A DNA stretch of 64,000 bases, taken from NCBI RefSeq assembly GCF_900289145.1, contig NZ_OKQO01000006.1, forward strand, positions 245,736-309,735. Reading direction: 5' to 3'. The notes under the pieces are model-generated. The model worked only from the letters and a program-made list of their open reading frames with translations, was not told where the DNA came from and searched no databases. Every line of letters starts with the position of its first letter. The first letter of the stretch is position 1. The DNA is from Neobittarella massiliensis (ex Bilen et al. 2018) (lineage in GTDB: Bacteria; Bacillota; Clostridia; Oscillospirales; Ruminococcaceae). This document shows, one piece after another, positions 26,474 to 35,298 of the stretch. Position numbers and translations under genes: made by a program.

Positions 26474-28294
26474 GTGAGCATTCTGTCCTATTTAGATAAG
26501 ATCCGCAACTTTTCTATCATCGCCCATATCGATCACGGCAAGTCCACGTTGGCCGACCGCCTGCTGGAGACCACCCAATCGGTGGCCAGCCGCGAGATGA
26601 GCGCCCAGCTGCTCGACAATATGGACCTGGAGCGCGAGCGGGGCATCACCATCAAGGCCCGTGCCGTCAAGCTCGACTACACCGCCAAGGACGGCGACAC
26701 CTACGAGCTCAACCTGATCGACACCCCGGGCCATGTCGACTTCAATTACGAGGTATCCCGCTCGCTGGCCGCCTGTGAGGGGGCCATTTTGGTGGTCGAC
26801 GCCTCGCAGGGCATCGAGGCGCAGACGTTGGGCAATACCTATCTGGCGCTGGAACACGACCTCGAGATCCTGCCGGTCATCAACAAGATCGACCTGCCCG
26901 CCGCCGACCCCGAGCGGGTCAGGCAGGAGGTGGAGGACGTCATCGGCATCCCCGCCGAAGACGCCCCCTGTATCTCGGCCAAAAACGGCGTCAATATCGA
27001 GGCGGTGCTGGAGCAGATCGTGCGCGACGTGCCGCCCCCATCGGGCGACCCGACCGCACCGCTGCAGGCCCTCATTTTCGACAGCTATTACGACAGCTAC
27101 CGCGGCGTCATCGTCTACGTGCGCATCGTAGAGGGCTGCGTCAAGCCCGGCGACCGCATCCGCATGATGGCCTCCGGCGCCGAGTTCGACGTGGTGGAGA
27201 CCGGCTACCTGCGCGCCACCCAGATGGAGCCGGCGGATGTGCTGCGCGCCGGCGAGGTGGGTTACATCACCGCCAGCATCAAGAGCGTGGGCCAGACCAA
27301 GGTGGGCGACACCGTCACTCACGCCGAGCGCCCCGCCGCTGCGCCGCTGCAGGGCTACCGCGAGGTGCAGCCCATGGTGTTTTCGGGCATCTACCCGGCC
27401 GACGGCTCCAAGTACGAGGACCTGCGCGAGGCGCTGGAAAAGCTGAAACTCAACGACGCCTCGCTCTCCTTTGAGCCCGAGACCTCGGTGGCGCTGGGCT
27501 TTGGCTACCGCTGCGGATTTTTGGGCCTTCTGCACATGGAGATCATCCAGGAGCGGCTGGAGCGGGAGTTTAACATGGACCTCATCACCACCGCCCCCAG
27601 CGTGGTGTACAAGATCGAGCTCACCGACGGCTCTACCGTGTTTATCGACAACCCCACCAACTACCCCGACCCGGCCGTCATCGCGCAGGCCTACGAGCCG
27701 TTCGTGCGGGCCGATATCTACGCCCCGTCCGACTTTGTGGGCAACATCATGGAGCTGTGTCAGGAGAAACGGGGCGTGTTTAAAGACATGACCTATTTAG
27801 ACGATACCCGGGTGGATATCCACTACGAGCTGCCTCTCAACGAGATCGTCTACGACTTTTTCGACGCCCTCAAGTCCCGCACCAAGGGCTATGCCTCGCT
27901 GGACTACCAGCTCATCGGCTACCGCCCCTCCAAGTTGGTCAAGCTGGATATTTTGCTCAACGGCGATGTGGTGGACGCGCTGTCGTTCATCGTGCACACC
28001 GACAAGGCCTACCCCCGGGCGCGCAAAATGGCCGAGAAGTTAAAGGACAATATTCCCCGCCAGATGTTCGAGATCCCCATCCAGGCGGCCATCGGCGGCA
28101 AGATCATTGCCCGGGAAACGGTGCGCGCCCTGCGCAAAGACGTACTGGCCAAGTGCTACGGCGGCGATATCACCCGCAAGAAAAAGCTGCTTGAAAAACA
28201 GAAAGAGGGCAAAAAGCGCATGCGCCAGCTGGGCACGGTGGAGGTCCCGCAAGAGGCGTTTATGGCGGTGCTCAAGCTGGATAGCGGCGACTAG
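26474..28294 (+). CDS. lepA: Elongation factor 4 (LepA)
   Basis: 606-residue ribosome-associated GTPase. The G motifs are AHIDHGKST (G1), [12 protein letters not shown] (switch), DTPGHVDF (G3) and NKIDLP (G4); the C-terminal domain specific to LepA has [14 protein letters not shown] and [19 protein letters not shown]. Length is the family norm. GTG at 26474 is the best start in frame, but its ribosome-binding site is weak; GAGGTGAG overlaps it, so a slightly later unusual start cannot be excluded. The repeat array begins seven bases after its stop. Confidence 0.96.
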   Translation: MSILSYLDKIRNFSIIAHIDHGKSTLADRLLETTQSVASREMSAQLLDNMDLERERGITIKARAVKLDYTAKDGDTYELNLIDTPGHVDFNYEVSRSLAACEGAILVVDASQGIEAQTLGNTYLALEHDLEILPVINKIDLPAADPERVRQEVEDVIGIPAEDAPCISAKNGVNIEAVLEQIVRDVPPPSGDPTAPLQALIFDSYYDSYRGVIVYVRIVEGCVKPGDRIRMMASGAEFDVVETGYLRATQMEPADVLRAGEVGYITASIKSVGQTKVGDTVTHAERPAAAPLQGYREVQPMVFSGIYPADGSKYEDLREALEKLKLNDASLSFEPETSVALGFGYRCGFLGLLHMEIIQERLEREFNMDLITTAPSVVYKIELTDGSTVFIDNPTNYPDPAVIAQAYEPFVRADIYAPSDFVGNIMELCQEKRGVFKDMTYLDDTRVDIHYELPLNEIVYDFFDALKSRTKGYASLDYQLIGYRPSKLVKLDILLNGDVVDALSFIVHTDKAYPRARKMAEKLKDNIPRQMFEIPIQAAIGGKIIARETVRALRKDVLAKCYGGDITRKKKLLEKQKEGKKRMRQLGTVEVPQEAFMAVLKLDSGD

Positions 28295-28300
28295 CTTTTT

Positions 28301-29520
28301 GCGCAAAAGGTCATGTGGGCCTAGTGGGGGAGGAAAGACAGTGTTCCCCACCTAGTAGCGCAAAAAGAGTAAGAAATCCTGTCGGGGCGCAGCCCCTCCC
28401 GCTGCTTCGCAGCGACGTATTTCTTACGGTCGCTGGTACGCTTACTGCCTTTTTTTGCGCAAAAGGTCATAAGGGCTTAGTGTGGATGGGGAGACCGTGT
28501 TCCCCACCTGGTGGCGCAAAAAGTGTAAGAATCCCTCTCGGGGCACAGCCCCTCGTGTTGCGCTGCAACAACAGGATTCTTACGGTCTGTGGTTCGCTGT
28601 TGTCTGTTTTTGCGCAAAAGGTCACACGGGCTCGGTACAGATGGAGAGATCGTATTTCCCACCTGGTGGCGCAAAAAGAGTAAGAAATCCTGTCGGGGCG
28701 CAGCCCCTCGTGTTGCGCTGCAACAACAGGATTCTTACGGTCAGTGGTACGCTTGATACTTGTTCTTGCGCAAAAAGTCATACGGGCTCGGTACGGATGG
28801 AGAGATCGTGTTTCCCACCTGGTGGCGCAAAAAGAGTAAGAATCCCTCTCGGGGCGCAGCCCCTCGTGTTGCGCTGCAACAACAGGATTCTTACGGTCCG
28901 TGGTGCGTTTGATGCCTGTTCTTGCGCAAAAGGTCATATGGGCTCGGTACGGATGGAGAGATCGTGTTCCCCACCTAGTAGCGCAAAAAGAGTAAGAAAT
29001 CCTGTCGGGGCGCAGCCCCTCCCGCTGCTTCGCAGCGACGTATTTCTTACGGTCTGTGGTACGCTTGATGCTTGTTCTTGCGCAAAAGGTCACACGGGCT
29101 CGGTACAGATGGAGAGATCGTGTTCCCCACCTGGTGGCGCAAAAAGAGTAAGAAATCCTGTCGGGGCGCAGCCCCTCCCGCTGCTTCGCAGCGACGTATT
29201 TCTTACGGTCAGTGGTACGCTTACTGACTGTTTTGCGCAAAAGGTGACACGGGCTCGGTGCGGATGGAGAGATCGTGTTCCCCACCAAGTAGCGCAAAAA
29301 GAGTAAGAATCCCTCACGGGGCGCAGCCCCTCGTGTTGCGCTGCAACAACAGGATTCTTACGGTCAGTGGTACGCTTGATGCTTGTTCTTGCGCAAAAGG
29401 TCATACGGGCTCGGTACGAATGGAGAGATCGTGTTTCCCACCCAGTGGCGCAAAAAGTGTAAGAACTACTGTCGGGATACCGTCCCTCCCGCTGCTTCGC
29501 AATAATGTATTTTTCGCGGT
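28301..29520 (+). repeat. Array of eight ~156-bp tandem repeats with a conserved foldable core
   Basis: Units begin with GCGCAAAA at 28301, 28457, 28612, 28768, 28924, 29080, 29235 and 29391, giving spacings of 155 or 156 bases. Each has a conserved flank and a core of about 60 bases bounded by GTAAGAA and TTCTTAC. The core can fold as a closing stem plus two hairpins: GGGGC-GCA-GCCCC, then either CGCTGC-TTC-GCAGCG (units 1, 5, 6) or GTTGC-GCT-GCAAC (units 2, 3, 4, 7). The closing stem changes on both sides together: GTAAGAAAT with ATTTCTTAC, or GTAAGAATCC with GGATTCTTAC. Unit 3 joins one left type to the other right type; unit 8 is degenerate. Long readings on both strands through the array follow from the near-156 period and are not taken as genes. 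Confidence 0.93.
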
Positions 29521-29570
29521 GCGGGTCTGCCGCATCATCGGTCGTCCAGATCTTACACATGTGATCCGTT

Positions 29571-29610
29571 GACAGAGAGCCACCGCCTTGGGGCGGCGGC
29601 TCTCTCTGTC
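29571..29610. other. Strong hairpin between the repeat array and hemW
   Basis: GACAGAGAG with CCGCC pairs with GGCGG and CTCTCTGTC, with small bulges. No T-tract follows on the + strand, so it is not a clear terminator; it would lie in the hemW leader or end the lepA-array transcript. Confidence 0.55.
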
Positions 29611-29647
29611 AAAAGTTGTTCTTTACTTTTCTATGGGAGGTGCGCCT

Positions 29648-30778
29648 ATGGCTGTCGGCCTGTATATCCACATACCTTTCTGCGCCCGCAAATGCGCCTA
29701 CTGCAGCTTCTACTCGTTGCCCGGCGGCCGGCAGCAGCGGGCCGACTACCTGCGGGCGTTAGGGCGGCACATCGCCCTGTGGGGGCAGCGGTGCAGCGGC
29801 GAAACGGTGGACAGCATCTATTTTGGCGGCGGCACCCCCAGCCTGCTGGCCGACGATATCCCCGCCGTCCTAGACGCGGTGCGCCGCCACTTTAACGTCG
29901 CGGCCGGCTGCGAGATATCGATGGAGTGCAACCCCGCCACGATCGCCCCCCACCAGTACAACGCCCTGCGAAAAGCCGGGGTAGACCGGCTCTCTTTTGG
30001 GGTGCAGTCCACCTGTGACGCCCAGCTGGTACAGCTGGGTCGGTTGCACACCGTGCAGCAGGCAAAAGACAGCTTGCTGGATGCCCGCGCCGCCGGGTTT
30101 AGCGATCTGTCGGTCGACTTTATGCTGGGCCTGCCCGGCCAGCAGGTGCAGGCGGCAGACGATATGGCGGCCTTTTTGCACGAGACGCGCCCCACCCACA
30201 TCTCAGCTTACATGCTAAAGCTCGAGCCGGGCACCCCGCTGTACGCGCAAAAGGATGCGCTGGACCTGCCTGACGAGGACGCGGTGGCCGACCTCTACCT
30301 GGCGGCGGTGCAGGCTTTCTCCCAGTTGGGGTACGACCAGTACGAGATATCCAACTTCGCCCGGCCCGGCCGCCGGTGTGTGCACAACATGAAATACTGG
30401 CAGCTGGAGGACTACATCGGTATCGGTCCGGCCGCCCACAGCCTGTACCGCGGCCGGCGCTGTTACTACCCCAGCGACCTGTCTGCCTTTTTGGGCGGCG
30501 GGCTGGAGCTGCTGCGGCACGAGGGGAGAAGCGATCTGGAGGAGTACTGCATGCTGCGGCTGCGGCTCACCGACGGGCTTGACGTGTCGGCCGCCAGCCG
30601 CCAGCTGCGCAGCGGCCGTCTCCCGCCCGACCCGGATATCGATCTGGCGGCGGTCACCGGCCGGGCGGCGCCGCTGGCGGCAGCCGGTCTGGTGCTGGTA
30701 CAGGGCAGCCGGGTCTCGCTCACACCGGCGGGCTTTCTGCTCTCCAATGCTATCACCGCCAAACTGCTGTTTGGCTGA
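29648..30778 (+). CDS. hemW: HemW-like radical SAM protein (heme chaperone / oxygen-independent coproporphyrinogen oxidase-like)
   Basis: 376 residues. CARKCAYC supplies the CX3CX2C iron-sulfur cluster ligands of radical SAM enzymes; FGGGTPSLL binds S-adenosylmethionine, and ECNPATI, RLSFGVQS and VHNMKYW are HemN/HemW landmarks. The lack of the long N-terminal extension of true HemN and the position next to lepA, as in many Firmicutes, favour HemW, which delivers heme, over a coproporphyrinogen dehydrogenase. ATG at 29648 follows GGGAGGTGCG. Confidence 0.9.
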   Translation: MAVGLYIHIPFCARKCAYCSFYSLPGGRQQRADYLRALGRHIALWGQRCSGETVDSIYFGGGTPSLLADDIPAVLDAVRRHFNVAAGCEISMECNPATIAPHQYNALRKAGVDRLSFGVQSTCDAQLVQLGRLHTVQQAKDSLLDARAAGFSDLSVDFMLGLPGQQVQAADDMAAFLHETRPTHISAYMLKLEPGTPLYAQKDALDLPDEDAVADLYLAAVQAFSQLGYDQYEISNFARPGRRCVHNMKYWQLEDYIGIGPAAHSLYRGRRCYYPSDLSAFLGGGLELLRHEGRSDLEEYCMLRLRLTDGLDVSAASRQLRSGRLPPDPDIDLAAVTGRAAPLAAAGLVLVQGSRVSLTPAGFLLSNAITAKLLFG

Positions 30779-30802
30779 TGGGAGCTCAATAAAAACGGTC
30801 TA

Positions 30803-30838
30803 AGCGGGCCCTGACGCATCTGCTGTCAGGGCCCGCTC
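30803..30838. terminator. GC-rich hairpin after hemW, terminator-like without T-tract
   Basis: AGCGGGCCCTGAC pairs perfectly with GTCAGGGCCCGCT. No run of T follows, so intrinsic termination would be inefficient. Confidence 0.5.
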
Positions 30839-30887
30839 GCTGCGTCTTAGCGGCGCCGCGCGCCGGCAGGCATCTCCTGGGGCGGTA

Positions 30888-30924
30888 TTCACACAACTTT
30901 CACCGGCTTTACATCTTCTTTACA
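30888..30924 (+). promoter_or_regulatory. Pho-box-like phased hexamers upstream of the VTC gene
   Basis: TTCACA (30888) and TTCACC (30899) are 11 bases apart; TTTACA (30908) and TTTACA (30919) are again 11 apart. This matches the TT(A/C/T)ACA hexamer with 11-base phasing known for PhoP of Bacillus. TATGCT at 30936-30941, 11 bases after the last hexamer, could be the -10 element. Confidence 0.55.
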
Positions 30925-30971
30925 GATAGCCCGGCTATGCTGGTAGCATCAAAGTAGAGAGGTGACACAGT

Positions 30972-31760
30972 ATGCGCGAGGAACGCGTCTTTGAGCGGGT
31001 AGAACAAAAGTACCGGCTCACCGCCCGGCAGCGGGCGGACTTTTTGCAGGCGGCCGCCGGCCGTATCCAGCTGGACCAATACGGCCATCACACCATCCAC
31101 AATATCTATTACGACACCGATACCTACGCCCTGATCCGCCAGTCCATCGAGGGGCCCAAATACAAAGAGAAGTTTCGCGTGCGCTGCTATAACCAGCTCA
31201 CCGGCGACAGCACCGTGTTTTTAGAGATCAAGAAAAAATACCGCGGTATCGTGTACAAGCGGCGCACCGCGCTCAGCCGCCCGCAGGCCGGCGATTTTCT
31301 GCGCCGCGGCCAGCTGCCCCCGTGCCCCGATCAGGTGCTGCGCGAGATCCAGTACTTCTTTTCCTTCTACCGCCCGCGCCCAGCGCTGTACCTGGCCTAC
31401 GACCGCGAGGCCTTTACCGGCGAAGACGGCCTGCGCATCACCATCGACGAGCGCATCCGCAGCCGGCGCAGTCACATCAGCCTGGAGGACAGCCCTCAGG
31501 ACGAGCTGCTCGATCCCAGTCACTTTATTATGGAGATCAAGGTCCCCGGCGCCTATCCGCTTTGGCTGTCTCAGCTGCTGTCCGCGATGCAGCTGTACCC
31601 GATCTCTTTTTCCAAGTACGGCAGCGTATACCGGCGGGCGCTCTCCCGGGGGCAGCTGACATTACCTCGGGGAGAGCACCCCGCCCCAACAGCGGGCTGT
31701 ACACCTACACTGGCCAGCCGCGGTCTGTTTGGCCCGGCAGCCCTGGGCGCGAAAGGATAG
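30972..31760 (+). CDS. VTC-domain protein (polyphosphate polymerase-type)
   Basis: 262 residues. ERVEQKYRLT at the N-terminus, EKFRVRCY near 66, EIKKKYRGIVYKRR near 86, TIDERIRSR near 155 and MEIKVPGAYP near 190 are the basic tunnel-lining strands of the VTC catalytic domain (VTC4-like, CYTH-related), which in yeast makes inorganic polyphosphate from ATP. The C-terminal 40 residues are proline-rich and not part of the domain. ATG at 30972 follows GAGAGGTGAC. The next two genes encode a DUF4956 membrane protein and a beta-helix lipoprotein, a grouping known in Firmicutes. Phosphate control is suggested by the phased repeats upstream. Confidence 0.88.
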   Translation: MREERVFERVEQKYRLTARQRADFLQAAAGRIQLDQYGHHTIHNIYYDTDTYALIRQSIEGPKYKEKFRVRCYNQLTGDSTVFLEIKKKYRGIVYKRRTALSRPQAGDFLRRGQLPPCPDQVLREIQYFFSFYRPRPALYLAYDREAFTGEDGLRITIDERIRSRRSHISLEDSPQDELLDPSHFIMEIKVPGAYPLWLSQLLSAMQLYPISFSKYGSVYRRALSRGQLTLPRGEHPAPTAGCTPTLASRGLFGPAALGAKG

Positions 31761-31764
31761 ATCG

Positions 31765-32442
31765 ATGATGTTTGACAGTATTTTGACCGGGGTCACCGGC
31801 GGGCTGGATATCGGCCAGGCGCTTTTGTGTGCGCTGGTCTCGCTGGCGCTGGGGCTGTTTATCGCCGTGGTGTATATGCAGCTGGGCAGTTATACCAAAA
31901 ACTTCGTCATGACGCTGGTGCTGCTGCCGGTAACGGTGCAGGTGGTCATCATGATGGTCAACGGCAACGTGGGCACCGGCGTGGCGGTGGCCGGCGCCTT
32001 CAGTCTGGTCCGCTTTCGCTCGGCGCCCGGCACCTCCCGTGAGATCGTGGCCATCTTTATCGCCATGGCCGTAGGCCTGGCCACCGGTATGGGCTATCTC
32101 ACGCTGGCGGCGCTGTTCTCGCTGCTGGTGGGTCTGGCGCTGCTCCTGTTGGGCAAGACCCGCTTTGGCGAGCACCGGTGGGAACAAAAAGACCTGTCCA
32201 TCACCATCCCCGAAAACCTCGATTATACCGAGATCTTCGACGACATCCTGGCCGAGTACACCAAAGAGTCGGCGCTGGTCAAGGTCAAGACCACCAACCT
32301 GGGCAGCATGTATCAGCTGTGCTATACCGTGGTGCTGCGCGACAGCCGCCGCGAAAAACAGATGATCGACGCCATCCGCTGCCGCAACGGCAACTTGACA
32401 GTCAGCTGCGGGCGTCTGGCATCCGAGCAGCAGGAGCTATAG
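31765..32442 (+). CDS. DUF4956 family membrane protein
   Basis: 225 residues with four hydrophobic segments in the first 130 (GLFIAVVYMQLGSYTKNFV is characteristic) and a cytoplasmic alpha/beta domain from about 140. VAGAFSLVRFRSAPGTSREI near 72-91 is the conserved family loop. DUF4956 proteins are commonly encoded next to VTC-domain polymerases, so it may be a channel or membrane partner for polyphosphate; this is association, not proof. ATG at 31765 is used, with AAAGGATAG upstream; it starts only a few bases after the VTC gene. Confidence 0.88.
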   Translation: MMFDSILTGVTGGLDIGQALLCALVSLALGLFIAVVYMQLGSYTKNFVMTLVLLPVTVQVVIMMVNGNVGTGVAVAGAFSLVRFRSAPGTSREIVAIFIAMAVGLATGMGYLTLAALFSLLVGLALLLLGKTRFGEHRWEQKDLSITIPENLDYTEIFDDILAEYTKESALVKVKTTNLGSMYQLCYTVVLRDSRREKQMIDAIRCRNGNLTVSCGRLASEQQEL

Positions 32443-32455
32443 GCGGGTGATGAAA

Positions 32456-34300
32456 GTGATAAGAACGGGTAAAAAATATCTGGCGCTGTGCCTGGCCGGG
32501 CTGTTGCTGGCCGGCTGTAGCGGCCGGCAGCAGTCCACCGCCAGCACCGGCACCGCCACCCAGTCAGAAGATGCACCGTCCGTGGCCCAGGTGCTCACCG
32601 CCGACGGCCACGCCACCATAAATGCCGTCGCGCTGTCCGCCGGCAAGTACAGCGATGAAAAGCTCGATGCCAGCTGGTCAAACGACAGCCCCACCATCGT
32701 ACTCAGCGACAGCGGCAGCACCGTCAGCGGTAGCGGGGCCACCGTCAGCGGCAGCACGGTCACCATCACCAAGGCCGGCACCTACCTGCTCAGCGGCGCG
32801 ATCAGCGACGGACAGATCATCGTCGAGGTCTCCGGCAGCGAGGCGGTCAAGCTGGTGCTGGACGGCGTATCGATCAGCTGCGCCAGCTCGGCGCCCCTCT
32901 ATATAAAAGACGGCGATACCATCCTCACGCTGGCCCCCGGCAGTCAAAACACAGTTATCGACGCCCGCCCCAGCGAGAGCCAGGACGACCCTGACGCCGC
33001 CATCTTCGCCAAAGACGATCTCACGGTGAACGGCAGCGGGTCGCTCACCGTGCAGGCTGCCGCCCAGCACGGTGTCAAGTGTAAAGACGCCCTCAAAGTT
33101 GTCGGCGGCACTGTCGATATCACCGCCGCCGGCAACGGGGCGGTGGGCAAAGACAGTGTCTCGATCAAAGACGGCAGTCTCACCATCACCGCCGGTGGCG
33201 ACGGTATCAAGGCCACCAACACGGAAGACGCCACCCGCGGCTATGTGATGATCGACGGCGGCGACATCTGTATCCGTGCAGACGGCGACGGCATCCAGGC
33301 CGAGACGCTGCTGCGGGTAAACGGCGGCACGCTCGATCTCACCACCGGCAGCGGCAGCGCCAACGCCCCCCAAAATCAAAACGTGCCCGATGCCGAGCTG
33401 CCCTGGGGCGGCGGTGGCGGCGGACCGGGCGGCCAACGGCCACTGGCCGCCGGCAGTCAGGTCACGGCCCAAGCCGTCGCCGCCACCGATGACGACAGCA
33501 TCAGCAACAGCACCAAGGGGCTCAAGTGCTATGTGGATCTGGTGCTGGCCGGCGGCACCGGGACCATCGACGCCTACGACGACGGGGTGCACAGCGACAG
33601 TTCCATCACCGTCACCGGCGGCAGCTACACCATCGCCACCGGCGATGACGGCATGCACGCCGACCGCACGCTCACCGTCGAGGGCGGCGCCATCGACATT
33701 ACAAGGAGCTACGAGGGGCTCGAGGCCTTTGATATCCTGCTGTCCGGCGGCGATATCCAGATCCTGGCCAGCGACGACGGCATCAACGCCGCCGGCGACG
33801 CCGGACAGGACGAGCAGAGCGACAGCGCCCAAAACCCCGAGACCGGCCTCGGCCGCGGCGGCTTTGAGCAGAGTCAGGGGGCCAGTCTCACCATAAGCGG
33901 CGGTACGCTCTATGTAAATGCCAGCGGCGACGGTCTCGACGCCAACGGCAGCATCACCATGACCGGTGGCACCGTCACCGTGCAGGGCCCCACCAGCGGC
34001 GGCGACGGCGCGCTGGATTTCGACGACTCATTTGATCTCTCCGGCGGTACGCTGCTGGCTCTGGGCAGCTCCGGTATGGCCCAGCAGCCCGACCAGTCCT
34101 CCAGCCAGCCCTTTATCGCCGGTACTGCCAGCATTTCCGCCGGCGCACAGCTCACGCTCACCGATGCCGCCGGCAACGCGCTGCTCTCGGTCACCGCTGA
34201 AAAGAGCTACCAGTGGTACTGCCTCTCGGCGCCCGGCCTGCAGGCGGGGCAGGGCTATACGCTCACCGCCGGCGGCAGCGGCAAGACCGTACCCCCCTAG
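32456..34300 (+). CDS. Cthe_2159-like carbohydrate-binding beta-helix lipoprotein
   Basis: About 614 residues. A lipoprotein signal ends in LLLAGC (cysteine near residue 19), followed by a serine/threonine-rich linker and then a long parallel beta-helix with repeated GD-GI and GG-L-I turns (for example SIKDGSLTITAGGDGIKATN and DGVHSDSSITVTGGSYTIA). The pattern is that of Cthe_2159-type polygalacturonate/cellulose-binding proteins, whose helix carries many calcium sites. GTG 32456 is preferred since AGGCGGGTGA lies eight bases upstream; ATG 32450 is an alternative. A glycine-rich GGGGGGPGG insertion lies near residue 325. It completes the VTC-DUF4956 group and would be on the cell surface. Confidence 0.82.
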   Translation: MIRTGKKYLALCLAGLLLAGCSGRQQSTASTGTATQSEDAPSVAQVLTADGHATINAVALSAGKYSDEKLDASWSNDSPTIVLSDSGSTVSGSGATVSGSTVTITKAGTYLLSGAISDGQIIVEVSGSEAVKLVLDGVSISCASSAPLYIKDGDTILTLAPGSQNTVIDARPSESQDDPDAAIFAKDDLTVNGSGSLTVQAAAQHGVKCKDALKVVGGTVDITAAGNGAVGKDSVSIKDGSLTITAGGDGIKATNTEDATRGYVMIDGGDICIRADGDGIQAETLLRVNGGTLDLTTGSGSANAPQNQNVPDAELPWGGGGGGPGGQRPLAAGSQVTAQAVAATDDDSISNSTKGLKCYVDLVLAGGTGTIDAYDDGVHSDSSITVTGGSYTIATGDDGMHADRTLTVEGGAIDITRSYEGLEAFDILLSGGDIQILASDDGINAAGDAGQDEQSDSAQNPETGLGRGGFEQSQGASLTISGGTLYVNASGDGLDANGSITMTGGTVTVQGPTSGGDGALDFDDSFDLSGGTLLALGSSGMAQQPDQSSSQPFIAGTASISAGAQLTLTDAAGNALLSVTAEKSYQWYCLSAPGLQAGQGYTLTAGGSGKTVPP

Positions 34301-34445
34301 AGGGCGGTATGTAGCGGCCGGGCCCGAGCGCCCACCTGTCGGCGGCAGACCGCACCGACGCCGGCCCGCCACTTCCGGCTCGCGCCCCCGCTCTGGTGTC
34401 CGCTGCCGATGCCTGCCCGTCAGCCAGGCGGGCGCTCTCACAAAA

Positions 34446-34492
34446 AAACAGGCCGTGTCTGTCGCCAAACGGCGACAGGCACGGCCTGTTTT
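34446..34492. terminator. Bidirectional intrinsic terminator
   Basis: AAACAGGCCGTGTCTGTCGCC pairs almost perfectly with GGCGACAGGCACGGCCTGTTT; T-rich ends exist on both strands. It serves the beta-helix lipoprotein gene and the converging acetyltransferase gene. Confidence 0.9.
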
Positions 34493-34501
34493 CATATCGC
34501 A

Positions 34502-35005
34502 CTACAGCGGGTGGTGGAACAGCAGCAGGTCCACACAGCGGCCATCGTTTAGCCGGTAGCCGTTTTTGCAGGTCCCCAGCTGGGTAAAGCCCAGCTTTTT
34601 ATACAGGGCGATGGCCGGGGCGTTGGTGCACACCACGGCGTTAAATTGCAGCCCCACAAAGCCCAGCTCCCGCGCTTTTTGCAGCGAGTGCCGCACCAGC
34701 AGCTCCCCCAGGTGCTGGCCCCGGCAGCCGGCGTCCACCGCGTAGGAGGCGTTGGCCGTCACCGCGCAGTGCCCGATCCCATTGGGGTGCAAAATGTAAA
34801 GGCCCGCCACCCGGCCGTTTAGCTCCGCCACACCGGTAAACGACTGGGCGGCAAAAAAGTCACCGGCCTCCGCCGCGGCCAGCGGCACCTCCTGCGGAAA
34901 GTAACAGCCGGCGGCGACCACGTCGTTCCACAGCGCGGTCATCTGGGGCAGGTCTTGGGGTGCAAAGGGGCGTACCGCCGGGGCGGTCGGTCTATCAGTG
35001 GGCAT
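34502..35005 (-). CDS. GNAT family N-acetyltransferase
   Basis: 167 residues. The fold runs from VRPFAPQDLPQMTALWNDV through HPNGIGHCAVTANASYAVD to the acetyl-CoA loop GCRGQHLGELLVRHSL (RGxGxG-like, with Q and H changes) and ends with AIALYKKLGFTQLGTCKNG, the usual C-terminal motif. Substrate is unknown. ATG at 35005 follows GAGGAGAG. It is transcribed away from hrcA and ends at a shared terminator. Confidence 0.87.
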   Translation of the reverse strand: MPTDRPTAPAVRPFAPQDLPQMTALWNDVVAAGCYFPQEVPLAAAEAGDFFAAQSFTGVAELNGRVAGLYILHPNGIGHCAVTANASYAVDAGCRGQHLGELLVRHSLQKARELGFVGLQFNAVVCTNAPAIALYKKLGFTQLGTCKNGYRLNDGRCVDLLLFHHPL

Positions 35006-35168
35006 GTCGCAACTCTCCTCTATCATCGTCGCCTGGCAAATGGCTGCCAGTCTCTCGCCCACCAGTATACGCCGCCGCTGCACCGCTGTCAAAACAGCGG
35101 GATAAACGGCGATGTTTAGCGGTTGTAAGGCCGGTTTGTGACCAATATGTAAATTGTAAAATCCTCGC

Positions 35169-35197
35169 TTGACTTTGTTTGACTTTCGTGATACATT
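35169..35197 (+). promoter_or_regulatory. Sigma-A promoter of the hrcA-grpE-dnaK-dnaJ operon
   Basis: TTGACT (35169-35174), 17-base spacer, TACATT (35192-35197); the CIRCE operator starts eight bases downstream, covering the expected transcription start. Confidence 0.85.
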
Positions 35198-35204
35198 GTA
35201 TGTG

Positions 35205-35231
35205 TTGGCACTCGATGTATATGAGTGCTAA
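35205..35231. promoter_or_regulatory. CIRCE operator (HrcA binding site)
   Basis: TTGGCACTC, nine spacer bases, GAGTGCTAA: the CIRCE consensus with one mismatch in the left arm. It is the binding site of the HrcA repressor encoded just downstream, giving autoregulation of the heat-shock operon. Confidence 0.95.
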
Positions 35232-35298
35232 AGAAAAGATAGAGCGGCGGCTGCCGGTTTTCTGCCGGCGGGCTGCCCGGGCAGGAGGTGCGGGCGGT

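Noticed and set aside
26492..27535. 347-codon reading antisense to lepA
   Set aside because: It lies wholly inside a firmly assigned gene and arises from GC-rich codon bias.
28467..29306. Long open readings (about 275 codons) on both strands through the repeat array
   Set aside because: Both strands stay open together, no ribosome-binding site fits, and unit lengths near 156 (a multiple of three) copy any open unit automatically; the residues mirror the repeat and fit no protein family.
28301..29520. CRISPR array or integron attC array
   Set aside because: Repeats are about 156 bp with no unique spacers and no cas or integrase gene nearby; attC core sites (GTTRRRY) are not seen at unit ends.
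29571..29610. Intrinsic terminator between the array and hemW
   Set aside because: The hairpin is strong, but A residues and mixed sequence, not a T-tract, follow on the + strand.
32678..33832. 384-codon reading antisense to the beta-helix lipoprotein gene
   Set aside because: Shadow of a repetitive GC-rich gene; no ribosome-binding site and no family match.
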